Source: Schaalia canis (GTDB lineage Bacteria > Actinomycetota > Actinomycetes > Actinomycetales > Actinomycetaceae). Taken from it: a stretch of DNA of 64,000 nt. A program made the position numbers and the translations under genes. Of this stretch, positions 18,412 to 26,498 are shown one piece after another. The notes beneath the pieces were generated by a model that was not told the DNA's origin, did no database searches, and worked only from the letters and a program-made list of their open reading frames with translations. Where the stretch lies: positions 1-64,000 of the forward strand of contig NZ_RQZF01000012.1 in NCBI RefSeq assembly GCF_003858455.1, given 5' to 3'. Each line of letters begins with the position of its first letter. Position 1 is the stretch's first letter.

Positions 18412-19332
18412 ATGTCGATCTTCCTCCACGCCGACTCGCGCGTCATCGTTCAGGGCATGACCGGCGGTGAAGGCATGAAGCACACCACGCGCATGCTCAG
18501 CGCCGGGACGAACGTTGTTGGCGGCGTTAACCCTCGTAAAGCGGGCACCAGCGTCACCTTTACCGTTGAAGGCTACGGCCCCGCTGCCGACACCGTCACA
18601 GGCGGCGAGGTTGAGGTTCCCGTCTACGGCACCGTCGCCGAGGCCCGAGCCGAAACCAACGCCAACGTCTCCGTCGTCTTCGTGCCCCCTGCCTTCACCA
18701 AGGCAGCCGTCCTTGAAGCCATCGATGCGGGCATGGAAACCGTTGTTGTCATTACCGAGGGCGTACCCGTGGCGGACTCCGTTGAATTCGTGGCCCGCGC
18801 TCTGGAAGCTGGCGTGCGCCTGATTGGGCCCAACTGCCCCGGCATTATCAGCCCCGGACAGTCCAATGTTGGCATCACTCCCGCCGACATTACCGGCCCC
18901 GGCCGCATCGGCTTGGTATCGAAGTCGGGAACGCTGACCTACCAGCTCATGTACGAACTGCGCGACCTAGGCTTCACCACCTGTATCGGTATTGGCGGTG
19001 ACCCGGTTGTCGGCACCACCCACATTGATGCTCTGGAGGCCTTCGAGAAGGACCCCGACACTGACCTGGTCGTCATGATCGGTGAGATCGGCGGTGACGC
19101 CGAGGAACGTGCCGCCGCGTGGATCAGCGAAAACATGACCAAGCCGGTGGTGGCCTACGTGGCGGGCTTTACCGCTCCTGAAGGCAAAACTATGGGCCAT
19201 GCCGGTGCGATTGTGTCCGGCTCGGTCGGCACCGCTGCTGCCAAGGCTGAAGCTCTGGAAGCTGTGGGCGTGAAGGTGGGGCGTACTCCGTCGCAGACCG
19301 CTTTGCTGGCCAGGGAGATTCTGCAGGGCTGA
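18412..19332 (+). CDS. sucD: succinyl-CoA synthetase, alpha subunit
   Basis: CoA-binding subunit carrying the phosphohistidine. The Rossmann part begins [40 protein letters not shown] and [20 protein letters not shown] are diagnostic. The active-site His is in [13 protein letters not shown]. The 306 residues are slightly longer than average but otherwise canonical. AGGAGAAACA precedes the ATG. It works with SucC as a heterodimer or heterotetramer in the cytoplasm. Confidence 0.97.
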   Translation: MSIFLHADSRVIVQGMTGGEGMKHTTRMLSAGTNVVGGVNPRKAGTSVTFTVEGYGPAADTVTGGEVEVPVYGTVAEARAETNANVSVVFVPPAFTKAAVLEAIDAGMETVVVITEGVPVADSVEFVARALEAGVRLIGPNCPGIISPGQSNVGITPADITGPGRIGLVSKSGTLTYQLMYELRDLGFTTCIGIGGDPVVGTTHIDALEAFEKDPDTDLVVMIGEIGGDAEERAAAWISENMTKPVVAYVAGFTAPEGKTMGHAGAIVSGSVGTAAAKAEALEAVGVKVGRTPSQTALLAREILQG

Positions 19333-19422
19333 GGGGACACATCACCCCAATCTGCAAGGGACGTCGGCCAGGAGTCGCGCTCACACTCTCCTGCAGAACC
19401 TCGTCCGTGATAAACGAGATTA

Positions 19423-19468
19423 GTTCCCTGGGTGCGTGGCCCTCTTGGCCACGCACCCAGGGAACTTT
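19423..19468 (+). terminator. strong terminator of the sucCD operon
   Basis: A 19-bp perfect stem (19423-19441 and 19447-19465) with a 5-nt loop CTCTT and a short T run. The remainder of the 412-bp gap up to 19744 shows no gene; several short minus-strand frames there lack any support. Confidence 0.9.
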
Positions 19469-19744
19469 CGCGTGTGGGCGCATTTTGTCCTGTAACCGCC
19501 TTCTGGCTCATGGGGATTCTCATTGCATGCGGGGCTCGTTACACGCGAAGCTCCTGGTCGCTCGTGGCTCCTCGCGCACGGCTGCATGTGAGCGACCAAG
19601 AGGACATCAAGCAACGAAGAGCCATGGACGTACTCCTGGTACATAGAACGCAGAGGCGATGTGAGCATTGAGACCCATTGGGGAGGCCCACAATTCACCC
19701 ATCCTCGGCGCTGCACCCAGCAGGTGCGCATGATCTAGGCGACG

Positions 19745-21862
19745 ATGGAGACGATGAGTGAAACACCCACCCCCAGCACCCCCTCACGCGGCGAAGCCCT
19801 GAATGGTCAAGCCTCGCGTGGCCCAGCCATGCCTGGCGACAGTGCTACTACAAGCGCGCGATCGGATGCCCGAAGCATGGGCGCCTCTGCCAGCACCTCG
19901 GCTGAAGCCTCACGTCATGCGGTGACACCCGTCCGAGGTATCAGCATGCCCACTCACGGTGTGGGCAGTCGAGCTCAGGCAAGTGCCACCCCAACCGACG
20001 GCGTGACCGCACCGACCCGCCAAAGCGCCACGCCGCCTCCGACCTCGTCAGATGAACAGCGTCCGCGCGCTGCACGGACCGAACGTAAAACCCTGCGCAT
20101 CCGTATTCCCGACGGCTGGGGGCGGTCACTCCTGGCAGGCGTTGAAGGAGCACTGCTGGGGTGGGCGCTGTCGACCACGCTGGTGCTCGTCACCTACCTG
20201 GGGGTTTCTGGTAACCCATGGATGGGCAAAATCTCGTGGGATGACGCGATGGCGGTGGGGTCTGACCTGTGGGCGATGAGCCTGGGGAGCCCGCTCACTG
20301 TCAACGAAGTCACCTACCGTGCGGTGCCACTGCTGATGACTCTGCTAGCTGTGGTCATCCTGCGCCTGCTGCTGTTCACGGGACGCCACTTCCCGGCCTC
20401 CGCATTGTGGTTTGCCGTGCCTGCATACATGGGCACAACCGCCCTGCTAGTGGGGAGCAACACGACGCATCACTCGTGGCCAGCGACAATGATCGGCGCT
20501 TTCTGCTGCGCTACGCTGGCAACCGCGTGGGCGGCCCTGGGGCAGACCCGCGCCGCCTACCGTAAAGCCTGCACGCTGGCTCGTGAAGCCGACACCGCGC
20601 CACCAGAACCTCCCCGAATGATGCAGATTCCCGAATGGCTGCGCATCGGCCTGCGTCAGGGGGCGGCCATGACAGGCATCGTTGGGGTGGCCAGCTTGAT
20701 TGCGCTGATGAGCCTGGTATTCGTGCGCTGGGAGAACGTCGTTGCCATCGCTGACTTGCTGCAACCGGCAACCACGGTAGACACGGTGATGCTGGCTATC
20801 GCGCAGGCGCTCTTTGTGCCGACGGCAGGCGCATGGGTGGCGGCCTGGGGGGCGGGGCCAGGCATCGTCCTGGGGCCCGACACTGTCCATTCACTGACGT
20901 CAGCTCCGACCGCGCCGATTCCGCCGGTGCCTTTCCTCGGCGTGCTGCCTTCCTCTCCCGTGGGCGCATGGGTGGTGTGTGTGCCGCTGGCGTTGGGTGC
21001 CCTGGTGGGGGTACTTTTTGCCTGGCGAGGCCGCCTGCCCTCCCTACGCGAGCAGGCCTATGCGTTGGGCGTTGCTGCGGGAGTGTTCGCCCTGTTCATG
21101 GCTGCGTGGATGTGGCTGTCGATCCTGACCTTGGGACAGGGACGCATGGTGGGGATCGGCCCGCGTCTGGAGTGGGCGCTGCCTGCGTTGCTGGGGGAAA
21201 TCCTGGGCGCGGTTGCGCTGATCGTGGTGCTTTCACATCCCATCACTCGTGCATGGATGCAGGGGCGTCGCGTGGACGCTCACGAGGCACTGGCTGGAAG
21301 TAGTTTGGGCCAGAAGATCCGTGCAGGACAAGCTGCTCACGAGGACGAGGCCGATGCCATGTCTGGCGAAAGCACAACAGCCGACGTGAAGGGCGCGAAT
21401 GCTGAGGTTTCCACCGATGAAGTGCCTAGCGCTGAACCTGCCTCCGAGGTGTCCACGTCTGAGGTGAGGGACCCCGACGATATTCCCACCGAGGTATTCT
21501 CAGTTGCCGAGGGTGCTGATTCTGTGCAGCCAGAGTTGGTCGAAGTTTTCGAGTCGTCTGAGGGTGACGCTGCGACCTCGCAAACGACTGAAACGGATGC
21601 TGCGCCCACCGAGACGACGGCTCCACTGTCTGAGGTAACCGCCTCAGCGGAGGACGCTACGGATGATCCGGCCATAAACGCGGCCGCTTCTGATGTAGAC
21701 GCTCGCGGTTCTGCCCAGAACCCTTCAACAGAACCGGCCGACACCGGCTCCGTCGACACCGGCTCGCTGTACGCCACCGCGCGTCGGCCTCGCCCAGCGA
21801 CAGAGGCCGACAACATCCCCACCACCCGTATCCCCCGCATTGAGGACCCCGCCGATGACTAA
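19745..21862 (+). CDS. polytopic membrane protein, PerM/DUF6350-like
   Basis: 705 residues. A disordered Ser/Thr/Ala-rich cytoplasmic head (about 1-125) precedes eight or more membrane helices (about 130-510), for example LAGVEGALLGWALSTTLVLVTYLG and WAVPAYMG-like segments. An acidic Thr/Glu/Ser-rich tail of about 190 residues (510-705) follows. The gene sits between sucD and purN, exactly where mycobacterial perM (DUF6350) lies; PerM stabilises the division machinery. The assignment therefore rests on topology and gene order more than on sequence motifs. An in-frame ATG nine bases downstream is an alternative start. It overlaps purN by 8 bp. Confidence 0.72.
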   Translation: METMSETPTPSTPSRGEALNGQASRGPAMPGDSATTSARSDARSMGASASTSAEASRHAVTPVRGISMPTHGVGSRAQASATPTDGVTAPTRQSATPPPTSSDEQRPRAARTERKTLRIRIPDGWGRSLLAGVEGALLGWALSTTLVLVTYLGVSGNPWMGKISWDDAMAVGSDLWAMSLGSPLTVNEVTYRAVPLLMTLLAVVILRLLLFTGRHFPASALWFAVPAYMGTTALLVGSNTTHHSWPATMIGAFCCATLATAWAALGQTRAAYRKACTLAREADTAPPEPPRMMQIPEWLRIGLRQGAAMTGIVGVASLIALMSLVFVRWENVVAIADLLQPATTVDTVMLAIAQALFVPTAGAWVAAWGAGPGIVLGPDTVHSLTSAPTAPIPPVPFLGVLPSSPVGAWVVCVPLALGALVGVLFAWRGRLPSLREQAYALGVAAGVFALFMAAWMWLSILTLGQGRMVGIGPRLEWALPALLGEILGAVALIVVLSHPITRAWMQGRRVDAHEALAGSSLGQKIRAGQAAHEDEADAMSGESTTADVKGANAEVSTDEVPSAEPASEVSTSEVRDPDDIPTEVFSVAEGADSVQPELVEVFESSEGDAATSQTTETDAAPTETTAPLSEVTASAEDATDDPAINAAASDVDARGSAQNPSTEPADTGSVDTGSLYATARRPRPATEADNIPTTRIPRIEDPADD

Positions 21863-22508
21863 GCAGACGCAAGCACCCTTGGCCCCCGCCCGCATCCTCG
21901 TCCTTGTGTCAGGGGAGGGCTCAAATATGAAGGCCATTGTCGAGGCCGCCCGCGCCCCCTACTGGGGCGGAAAAGTCGTGGCCGTCGGCGCGGATCGGGA
22001 ATGTGCGGGTCTGGAGTGGGCCGCAGAACAGGAGATTCCCACCTTCTGCCATCCCTTCACACGCGGCACGGACGATGCCCGGGGGGATCGCGCGCAGTGG
22101 GACCGAGAGTTGGCCGAACTCATGGCCGAGTATGAGCCTGACATGGTCGTCTGCGCCGGATACCTCAAGCTCTTGGGGTCCGCAGTCTTAGAGCGATTCG
22201 AGGGGCGCATCGTCAACACCCACAACTCTTTACTGCCCTCATTCCCCGGTGTGCGCGGGCCCGCCGACGCCATTGAAGCAGGCGTGAAGCTGGCTGGCGC
22301 CACCCTATTCATTGTTGACCCCGGCCTGGACACGGGCGCGATTGTCGCTCAGGTGGCTGTGCCCGTTGAGGATGATGACGACGCGGACTCTCTACTGGCA
22401 CGCATCAAAATTGCCGAGCAAAAGCAACTGGTCGAGGCCGTTGGCCGCATGATCCGCGAAGGCTGGACCATTAACGGGCGCCGCGTGCGGTATGGGGTGG
22501 AGGGGTGA
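21855..22508 (+). CDS. purN: phosphoribosylglycinamide formyltransferase
   Basis: GAR transformylase, which uses 10-formyl-tetrahydrofolate for the third step of purine synthesis. Motifs: LVLVSGEGSNMKAIVEAA (GAR-binding loop), VCAGYLKLLG, and the catalytic N-x-H...D set in RIVNTHNSLLPSFPGVRG with the later Asp of FIVDPGLDTGAIVAQ. I chose ATG 21855, with GAGGA upstream, rather than the TTG 15 bases earlier. The 217 residues are normal. It overlaps the membrane-protein gene by 8 bp (ATGACTAA). In many actinobacteria purH follows directly; here an opposite-strand ATPase intervenes. Confidence 0.95.
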   Translation: MTKQTQAPLAPARILVLVSGEGSNMKAIVEAARAPYWGGKVVAVGADRECAGLEWAAEQEIPTFCHPFTRGTDDARGDRAQWDRELAELMAEYEPDMVVCAGYLKLLGSAVLERFEGRIVNTHNSLLPSFPGVRGPADAIEAGVKLAGATLFIVDPGLDTGAIVAQVAVPVEDDDDADSLLARIKIAEQKQLVEAVGRMIREGWTINGRRVRYGVEG

Positions 22509-22526
22509 GGGGGCTCTGAGAGTCCG

Positions 22527-22640
22527 ATGAACGGCGATTTTGACATCTCTATCGAGGGCTATCACTTTCATGTTTCCCGCACTCAATCTGGGTACGTTGA
22601 TGAGACGGACAATATCCAGGTCACGCGCAGAAACCTATAG
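22527..22640 (+). CDS. possible 37-residue small protein, doubtful
   Basis: The only candidate in the 185-bp gap after purN. It would encode MNGDFDISIEGYHFHVSRTQ followed by 17 more residues, with a balanced amphipathic composition. There is no convincing ribosome binding site and no recognisable family. It may be a remnant of a larger gene. Recorded at low confidence. Confidence 0.15.
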   Translation: MNGDFDISIEGYHFHVSRTQSGYVDETDNIQVTRRNL

Positions 22641-22693
22641 AGCGTCAGTCGAGTAGCCAGAGGTGGCGCAGATTTCAACTCTCCATCGTGACC

Positions 22694-23953
22694 TCACACC
22701 CCCAGCGTCCCAAGTGGAATCACATGCACGCCGTCCGCGCGGGTGTGAGCAATGCCTGTCGGGGTAATGACGGCGAGAGCCGCAGGCTCGCGCTCAACCT
22801 TTGCCGCGACGCGCAGCAGATTCGCTGCAGCTTTATCGACCGCATCCACCCCGATTTTGACCTCAAAGCCGACCCAGCGCCCGGCCTCGTCCTCGACAAT
22901 GATGTCGATTTCATCGCGGCCCTTTGTATCACGGAAGTGGAAGACACCGCGCGCGCCCATCGCCTGGGCGTAGATGCGCACATCGTGTGTCACCTGAGAC
23001 TCGAAGAGGAAACCCAAGGTATTGGGCTCGGCAAGCAAGCGATCCGGGGTCGCACCCAAAAGCGAAGCCGCCAGCGACGGGTCCGTTAAGTGACGCACCG
23101 GTGCCTGGCTCGCAGTCGTCTTGGAACGCAGCTTCGGTGACCATGCAGGTTGATCCTCTACCAGGAACATTCGTGAAGCCAGGTCATGCAGGGTAGATGC
23201 CGCTTGAGGGCCAACCGTTGTCGCCAAATAGTCACCCATGTGCGCAGTCAGTGCCGTGAAGGCAGCGGGTTGAGCGGTCATGGCGGCAACCGCACGCAGG
23301 TAGGCCAAAAAACGCCGAGGATCACGCGAGGCACCCGTCAAGGTGCGGTAATCACGCTCCGTAATATCGGCCAGATAGGAACGAATCCGCCGCGCCCCAA
23401 CCTCCGGCGACGCATCCCACCAGCCTGGCCAACCGCCCACAACGAGACGATCAATAACATCAGAGAACTCAAGGGGAGAGTCTGTAACAGGAATCTGCTG
23501 GCCATCCTTCAGGTCAAATAGCCCTGACAGAGAGACTGCTCCAGAAGAGTGCCCCGTCTCCATCAAAGACATGGTGCGCATAAGAATGCGATCGAAACGC
23601 CCCGCCCCAGAATGACGCAGAGGATCATCCTCAGGGGTCGCCGACCCTGTCAAAATGAACTGGCCCGATGTGCGGCGCTCATCTACCGCGCGGCGAACCT
23701 CGTTCCATAAGCCAGGAACAAGCTGCCACTCGTCCAGCAGGCGAGGGCTCTCTCCCGCCAGGGCTGTACTCGGCTGCTGCTGCGCTAAAGAAGCGCGAGG
23801 TTCGTTCATATCCAGGCGCAGTGAAGAGGTGGCAAACTGCAAGGCAGTTTCCGTCTTGCCGCAAGCGCGAGCGCCACGTAGTTCTATCGCCCCCGAACTT
23901 TCGAGAGCAAGTTGAATCTCAGCGTCAACAATGCGCGGAATATAGTCGTTCAT
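22694..23953 (-). CDS. AAA_14/DUF4143 ATP-binding protein
   Basis: 419 residues. N-terminal P-loop ATPase with Walker A ELRGARACGKTETALQFA (about residues 24-41, GARACGKT), then SPRLLDEWQLVPGLWNEVRR (Walker B region) and FILTGSATPED (sensor). The C-terminal DUF4143 nuclease-like domain includes FLFESQVTHDVRIYAQAM and FRDTKGRDEIDIIVEDEAG, then FEVKIG, a PD-(D/E)XK-like D...E-x-K arrangement. The family is widespread, often patchily distributed, and of unknown function. The ATG lies seven bases downstream of TATACT with no ribosome binding site, so a leaderless mRNA is likely. It is inserted on the opposite strand between purN and purH, with four 23-bp repeats at its promoter. Confidence 0.88.
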   Translation of the reverse strand: MNDYIPRIVDAEIQLALESSGAIELRGARACGKTETALQFATSSLRLDMNEPRASLAQQQPSTALAGESPRLLDEWQLVPGLWNEVRRAVDERRTSGQFILTGSATPEDDPLRHSGAGRFDRILMRTMSLMETGHSSGAVSLSGLFDLKDGQQIPVTDSPLEFSDVIDRLVVGGWPGWWDASPEVGARRIRSYLADITERDYRTLTGASRDPRRFLAYLRAVAAMTAQPAAFTALTAHMGDYLATTVGPQAASTLHDLASRMFLVEDQPAWSPKLRSKTTASQAPVRHLTDPSLAASLLGATPDRLLAEPNTLGFLFESQVTHDVRIYAQAMGARGVFHFRDTKGRDEIDIIVEDEAGRWVGFEVKIGVDAVDKAAANLLRVAAKVEREPAALAVITPTGIAHTRADGVHVIPLGTLGV

Positions 23954-23961
23954 GAGGTTGA

Positions 23962-23967
23962 GTATAG
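23962..23967 (-). promoter_or_regulatory. -10 element of the DUF4143 ATPase promoter
   Basis: Read on the minus strand, TATACT is followed by seven bases and then ATG. This is the leaderless spacing. The -35 region falls inside the first 23-bp repeat copy, so a protein bound to the repeats would cover the promoter. Confidence 0.5.
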
Positions 23968-23971
23968 CCTT

Positions 23972-24059
23972 GACTATGGGAGTTCTCCACTAAAGGGTAT
24001 AGGATTTCTCCATATCTGACTATAGGAGTTCTCCACTAGTGACTATAGAGATTCTCCAC
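23972..24059. repeat. four tandem repeats with a 23-bp period
   Basis: Copies begin at 23972, 23995, 24018 and 24041, each exactly 23 bp apart. The shared core is CTATAGGAGTTCTCCAC with a few changes per copy, and the centre GGAG-TT-CTCC is an inverted repeat. They end about 160 bp before the ZTP riboswitch of purH and begin 19 bp before the ATPase ATG. They are best explained as operator sites; no open reading frame uses them convincingly. Confidence 0.85.
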
Positions 24060-24217
24060 CTCCGACATCCGTGTGTACGGCCCTTAGCGCACCCAAAATG
24101 GCGTTCGGAACCACCCCGTCACCCGCTCGCCTTCGCATCCACACGCGCCGGCATCGCCCCCAGCTTCCTACACCGTGGACCGCCCTTCCCGCGTGTGCGC
24201 TCAGACGCTAAAGTGAG

Positions 24218-24303
24218 CTGTGGCCGCAACTGGCGAGGGTGGAGGACCACCGGGGAGCGGCCGGGGACAGGCCCTACAGGCGTCGCCCGCCTGGGCGCCG
24301 GGG
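24218..24303 (+). ncRNA. ZTP riboswitch (pfl motif)
   Basis: The conserved blocks of the pfl/ZTP aptamer are present in order and spacing: GCAACTGGCGA, then ACCACCGGGGAGC, then a variable stem (GGCCGGGGACAGGCC), then CGCCCGCCTGGGCG. It lies 30 bp upstream of purH, the classical target, where it senses ZMP/ZTP as a sign of 10-formyl-tetrahydrofolate shortage. A hairpin GGCGAG / CTCGCC (24302-24307 and 24314-24319) directly before the ribosome binding site GGAGG is a candidate expression platform. The purH-frame reading frame running through it is not translated. Confidence 0.92.
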
Positions 24304-24332
24304 CGAGGATACGCTCGCCTACCGGAGGAAAC

Positions 24333-26297
24333 ATGTCCACCCCCGTTACCCACACGGTTAACCTCGACAACCTTGACGCCATTGATGTCCGCCCCATCCG
24401 CCGCGCCCTCATCAGCGTCTACGACAAAACTGGCCTCATTGAGTTGGCCCGCGCTCTGGCTGACGCTGGTGTGGAAATCGTCTCCACCGGCTCAACCGCC
24501 GCACGCATTGCCGAGGCCGGAATCCCTGTCACCCCCGTTGATGATGTGACCGGTTTTCCCGAAGTGCTCGAAGGCCGCGTCAAGACCCTGCATCCCCATG
24601 TTCACGCGGGCATTCTGGCTGACCAGCGCAAGGCTGACCACCGCCAGCAGCTCGCTGACCTTGATATCGTGGCCTTTGATCTGGTTGTGTGCAACCTCTA
24701 TCCCTTCACTGATACCGTCGCTTCGGGCGCGGGCTTTGACGCCTGCGTTGAGCAGATTGACATCGGCGGGCCCTCGATGGTGCGCGCCGCCGCGAAGAAC
24801 CACCCTTCCGTCGCGGTGGTGACCGCGCCTGAGCGCTACGAGGACGTTGTCGGCGCCGCCGCTGGCGAGGGCTTCACATTGGACGAACGCCGTGAGCTGG
24901 CCGCCGAGGCCTTCACCCACACGGCCCTGTACGACATGGCTGTGGCCACCTGGTTTGGTGAACAGTGCGGCCGACATGACATTGAAACCGCGCTCTTGAG
25001 TGCTTTCATGGGCCCAGCTGTTGCCGACGCGTTGGACCTTGTTGAACTGAACGAAAACGAGGGCGAGGGCGGCTGTGGCGCTGGCTGTGCGTGCGCCACC
25101 TCCGATGACGCTGCCGGTGAGATTGTGGCAGGCGAAGGCGCAGGCGAGGACGATACCAACTTCGCCTGGCCAACCGTTGTGGGGGAGGCTTTCGAGCTGG
25201 CGGAAGTGCTGCGTTACGGCGAGAACCCCCACCAGAACGCGGCCGTCTACCGTCAGGCTCGCTTTGACGAGGACGAAGAGAGCGCAGGCGGTGCTGCCAC
25301 AGACCTTGCCGAAGATGTCGCGCCCCTGCCTGGCATTGCTAATGCCCGCCAGCTTCACGGCAAGGCCATGAGCTACAACAACTACACCGATGGTGACGCG
25401 GCCCTGCGCGCCGCCTACGATCACGAGCAGCCCTGCGTCGCCATTATCAAACACGCCAATCCCTGCGGTATCGCAGTAGGTGAGGACGTGGCCGAGGCCC
25501 ACCGCAAAGCCCACGCCTGCGACCCTGTCTCCGCCTTCGGTGGTGTCATCGCCGTGAACCGACCCGTTAGTGTGGAATTGGCCGAGCAGATTGCGCCGAT
25601 CTTCACTGAGGTTGTCCTGGCACCCGCCTATGAGGACGGAGCGTTGGAGGTCCTTTCTACCAAGAAGAACCTGCGCGTCCTGCAGGTTACCCCGCCAGTA
25701 CGGGCGACCTCTGACGTGGACAGCGGCGAGATTGAGGTGGAGTTTAAGCAGATCAGCGGCGGTGTGCTTGTTCAGGAACGCGACGACCTGGATGCCGCAG
25801 GTGACAGCTCCGAGAACTGGACGCTCGCGGCCGGTCAGCCCGCTGACGAGGCCACCCTGGCCGACCTGGAATTCGCATGGCGCTCGGTTCGCGCTGTGCG
25901 TTCCAATGCCATCATCATCTGCCGGGATGGGGCGTCGGTAGGCGTGGGCATGGGGCAGGTCAATCGCGTGGATTCATGCAAGCTGGCCGTTGAGCGCGCC
26001 AACACCCTGGGGGGCCGCTCAACAGGCGATGCGGCAGCGGACGTGAACGAACCTGGAGGTGCGAGGCCTGCGTCTGCCTCCGTCACTGCTCTCACGCCAG
26101 AGCGTCGTTCTGAAGGTGCGGTTGCTGCGTCGGATGCGTTCTTCCCCTTCGCTGATGGGCTGCAGGTCCTCATCGACGCGGGTGTAAAGGCCGTGGTCCA
26201 GCCCGGTGGTTCTGTTCGCGATGAGGAAACAATTGCGGCGGCTCAGGCTGCGGGTATTACGATGTACCTCACTGGAACACGCCACTTTGCGCACTGA
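24333..26297 (+). CDS. purH: bifunctional AICAR transformylase/IMP cyclohydrolase
   Basis: Catalyses the last two steps of IMP synthesis. The IMP cyclohydrolase half includes [46 protein letters not shown] and NLYPF. The transformylase half includes [55 protein letters not shown] and the terminal [15 protein letters not shown] chose ATG 24333 with GGAGGAAAC upstream. Its 654 residues exceed the usual 510-530. The extra length is an acidic insertion with three Cys (about 240-275), a second acidic insertion near 311-330 and a Pro/Ala/Ser-rich one near 562-600. Expression should be induced by ZMP/ZTP through the upstream riboswitch. Confidence 0.95.
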   Translation: MSTPVTHTVNLDNLDAIDVRPIRRALISVYDKTGLIELARALADAGVEIVSTGSTAARIAEAGIPVTPVDDVTGFPEVLEGRVKTLHPHVHAGILADQRKADHRQQLADLDIVAFDLVVCNLYPFTDTVASGAGFDACVEQIDIGGPSMVRAAAKNHPSVAVVTAPERYEDVVGAAAGEGFTLDERRELAAEAFTHTALYDMAVATWFGEQCGRHDIETALLSAFMGPAVADALDLVELNENEGEGGCGAGCACATSDDAAGEIVAGEGAGEDDTNFAWPTVVGEAFELAEVLRYGENPHQNAAVYRQARFDEDEESAGGAATDLAEDVAPLPGIANARQLHGKAMSYNNYTDGDAALRAAYDHEQPCVAIIKHANPCGIAVGEDVAEAHRKAHACDPVSAFGGVIAVNRPVSVELAEQIAPIFTEVVLAPAYEDGALEVLSTKKNLRVLQVTPPVRATSDVDSGEIEVEFKQISGGVLVQERDDLDAAGDSSENWTLAAGQPADEATLADLEFAWRSVRAVRSNAIIICRDGASVGVGMGQVNRVDSCKLAVERANTLGGRSTGDAAADVNEPGGARPASASVTALTPERRSEGAVAASDAFFPFADGLQVLIDAGVKAVVQPGGSVRDEETIAAAQAAGITMYLTGTRHFAH

Positions 26298-26498
26298 GTT
26301 CATCGAACTGGGCTGACAGAGCCTCATCCTCTCTGGAGCTGACACATTCCACTGGTGCCGGTGGCCGAAAGATCGCGATTGATCGTTCCCCACCGGCATC
26401 GGTGTGCGCCGTGGGTACTGGACACGCGAAACTGCCGTCCGCTTCAGGCATGCGACGGCGATAACCAATGAGCTGCCTACTATTCATAAGGATGTCCT

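Noticed and set aside
22688-23089. 133-codon plus-strand frame inside the DUF4143 ATPase
   Set aside because: It lies antisense to a recognisable domain, has no family, and lacks a ribosome binding site.
23972-24059. CRISPR or attachment site at the 23-bp repeats
   Set aside because: The repeats are contiguous with no spacers, and there is no integrase or second copy at the other end of the ATPase gene.
24039-24332. N-terminal extension of PurH by 98 residues
   Set aside because: It would translate the ZTP riboswitch; the ATG at 24333 has a perfect ribosome binding site and begins a normal PurH N-terminus.
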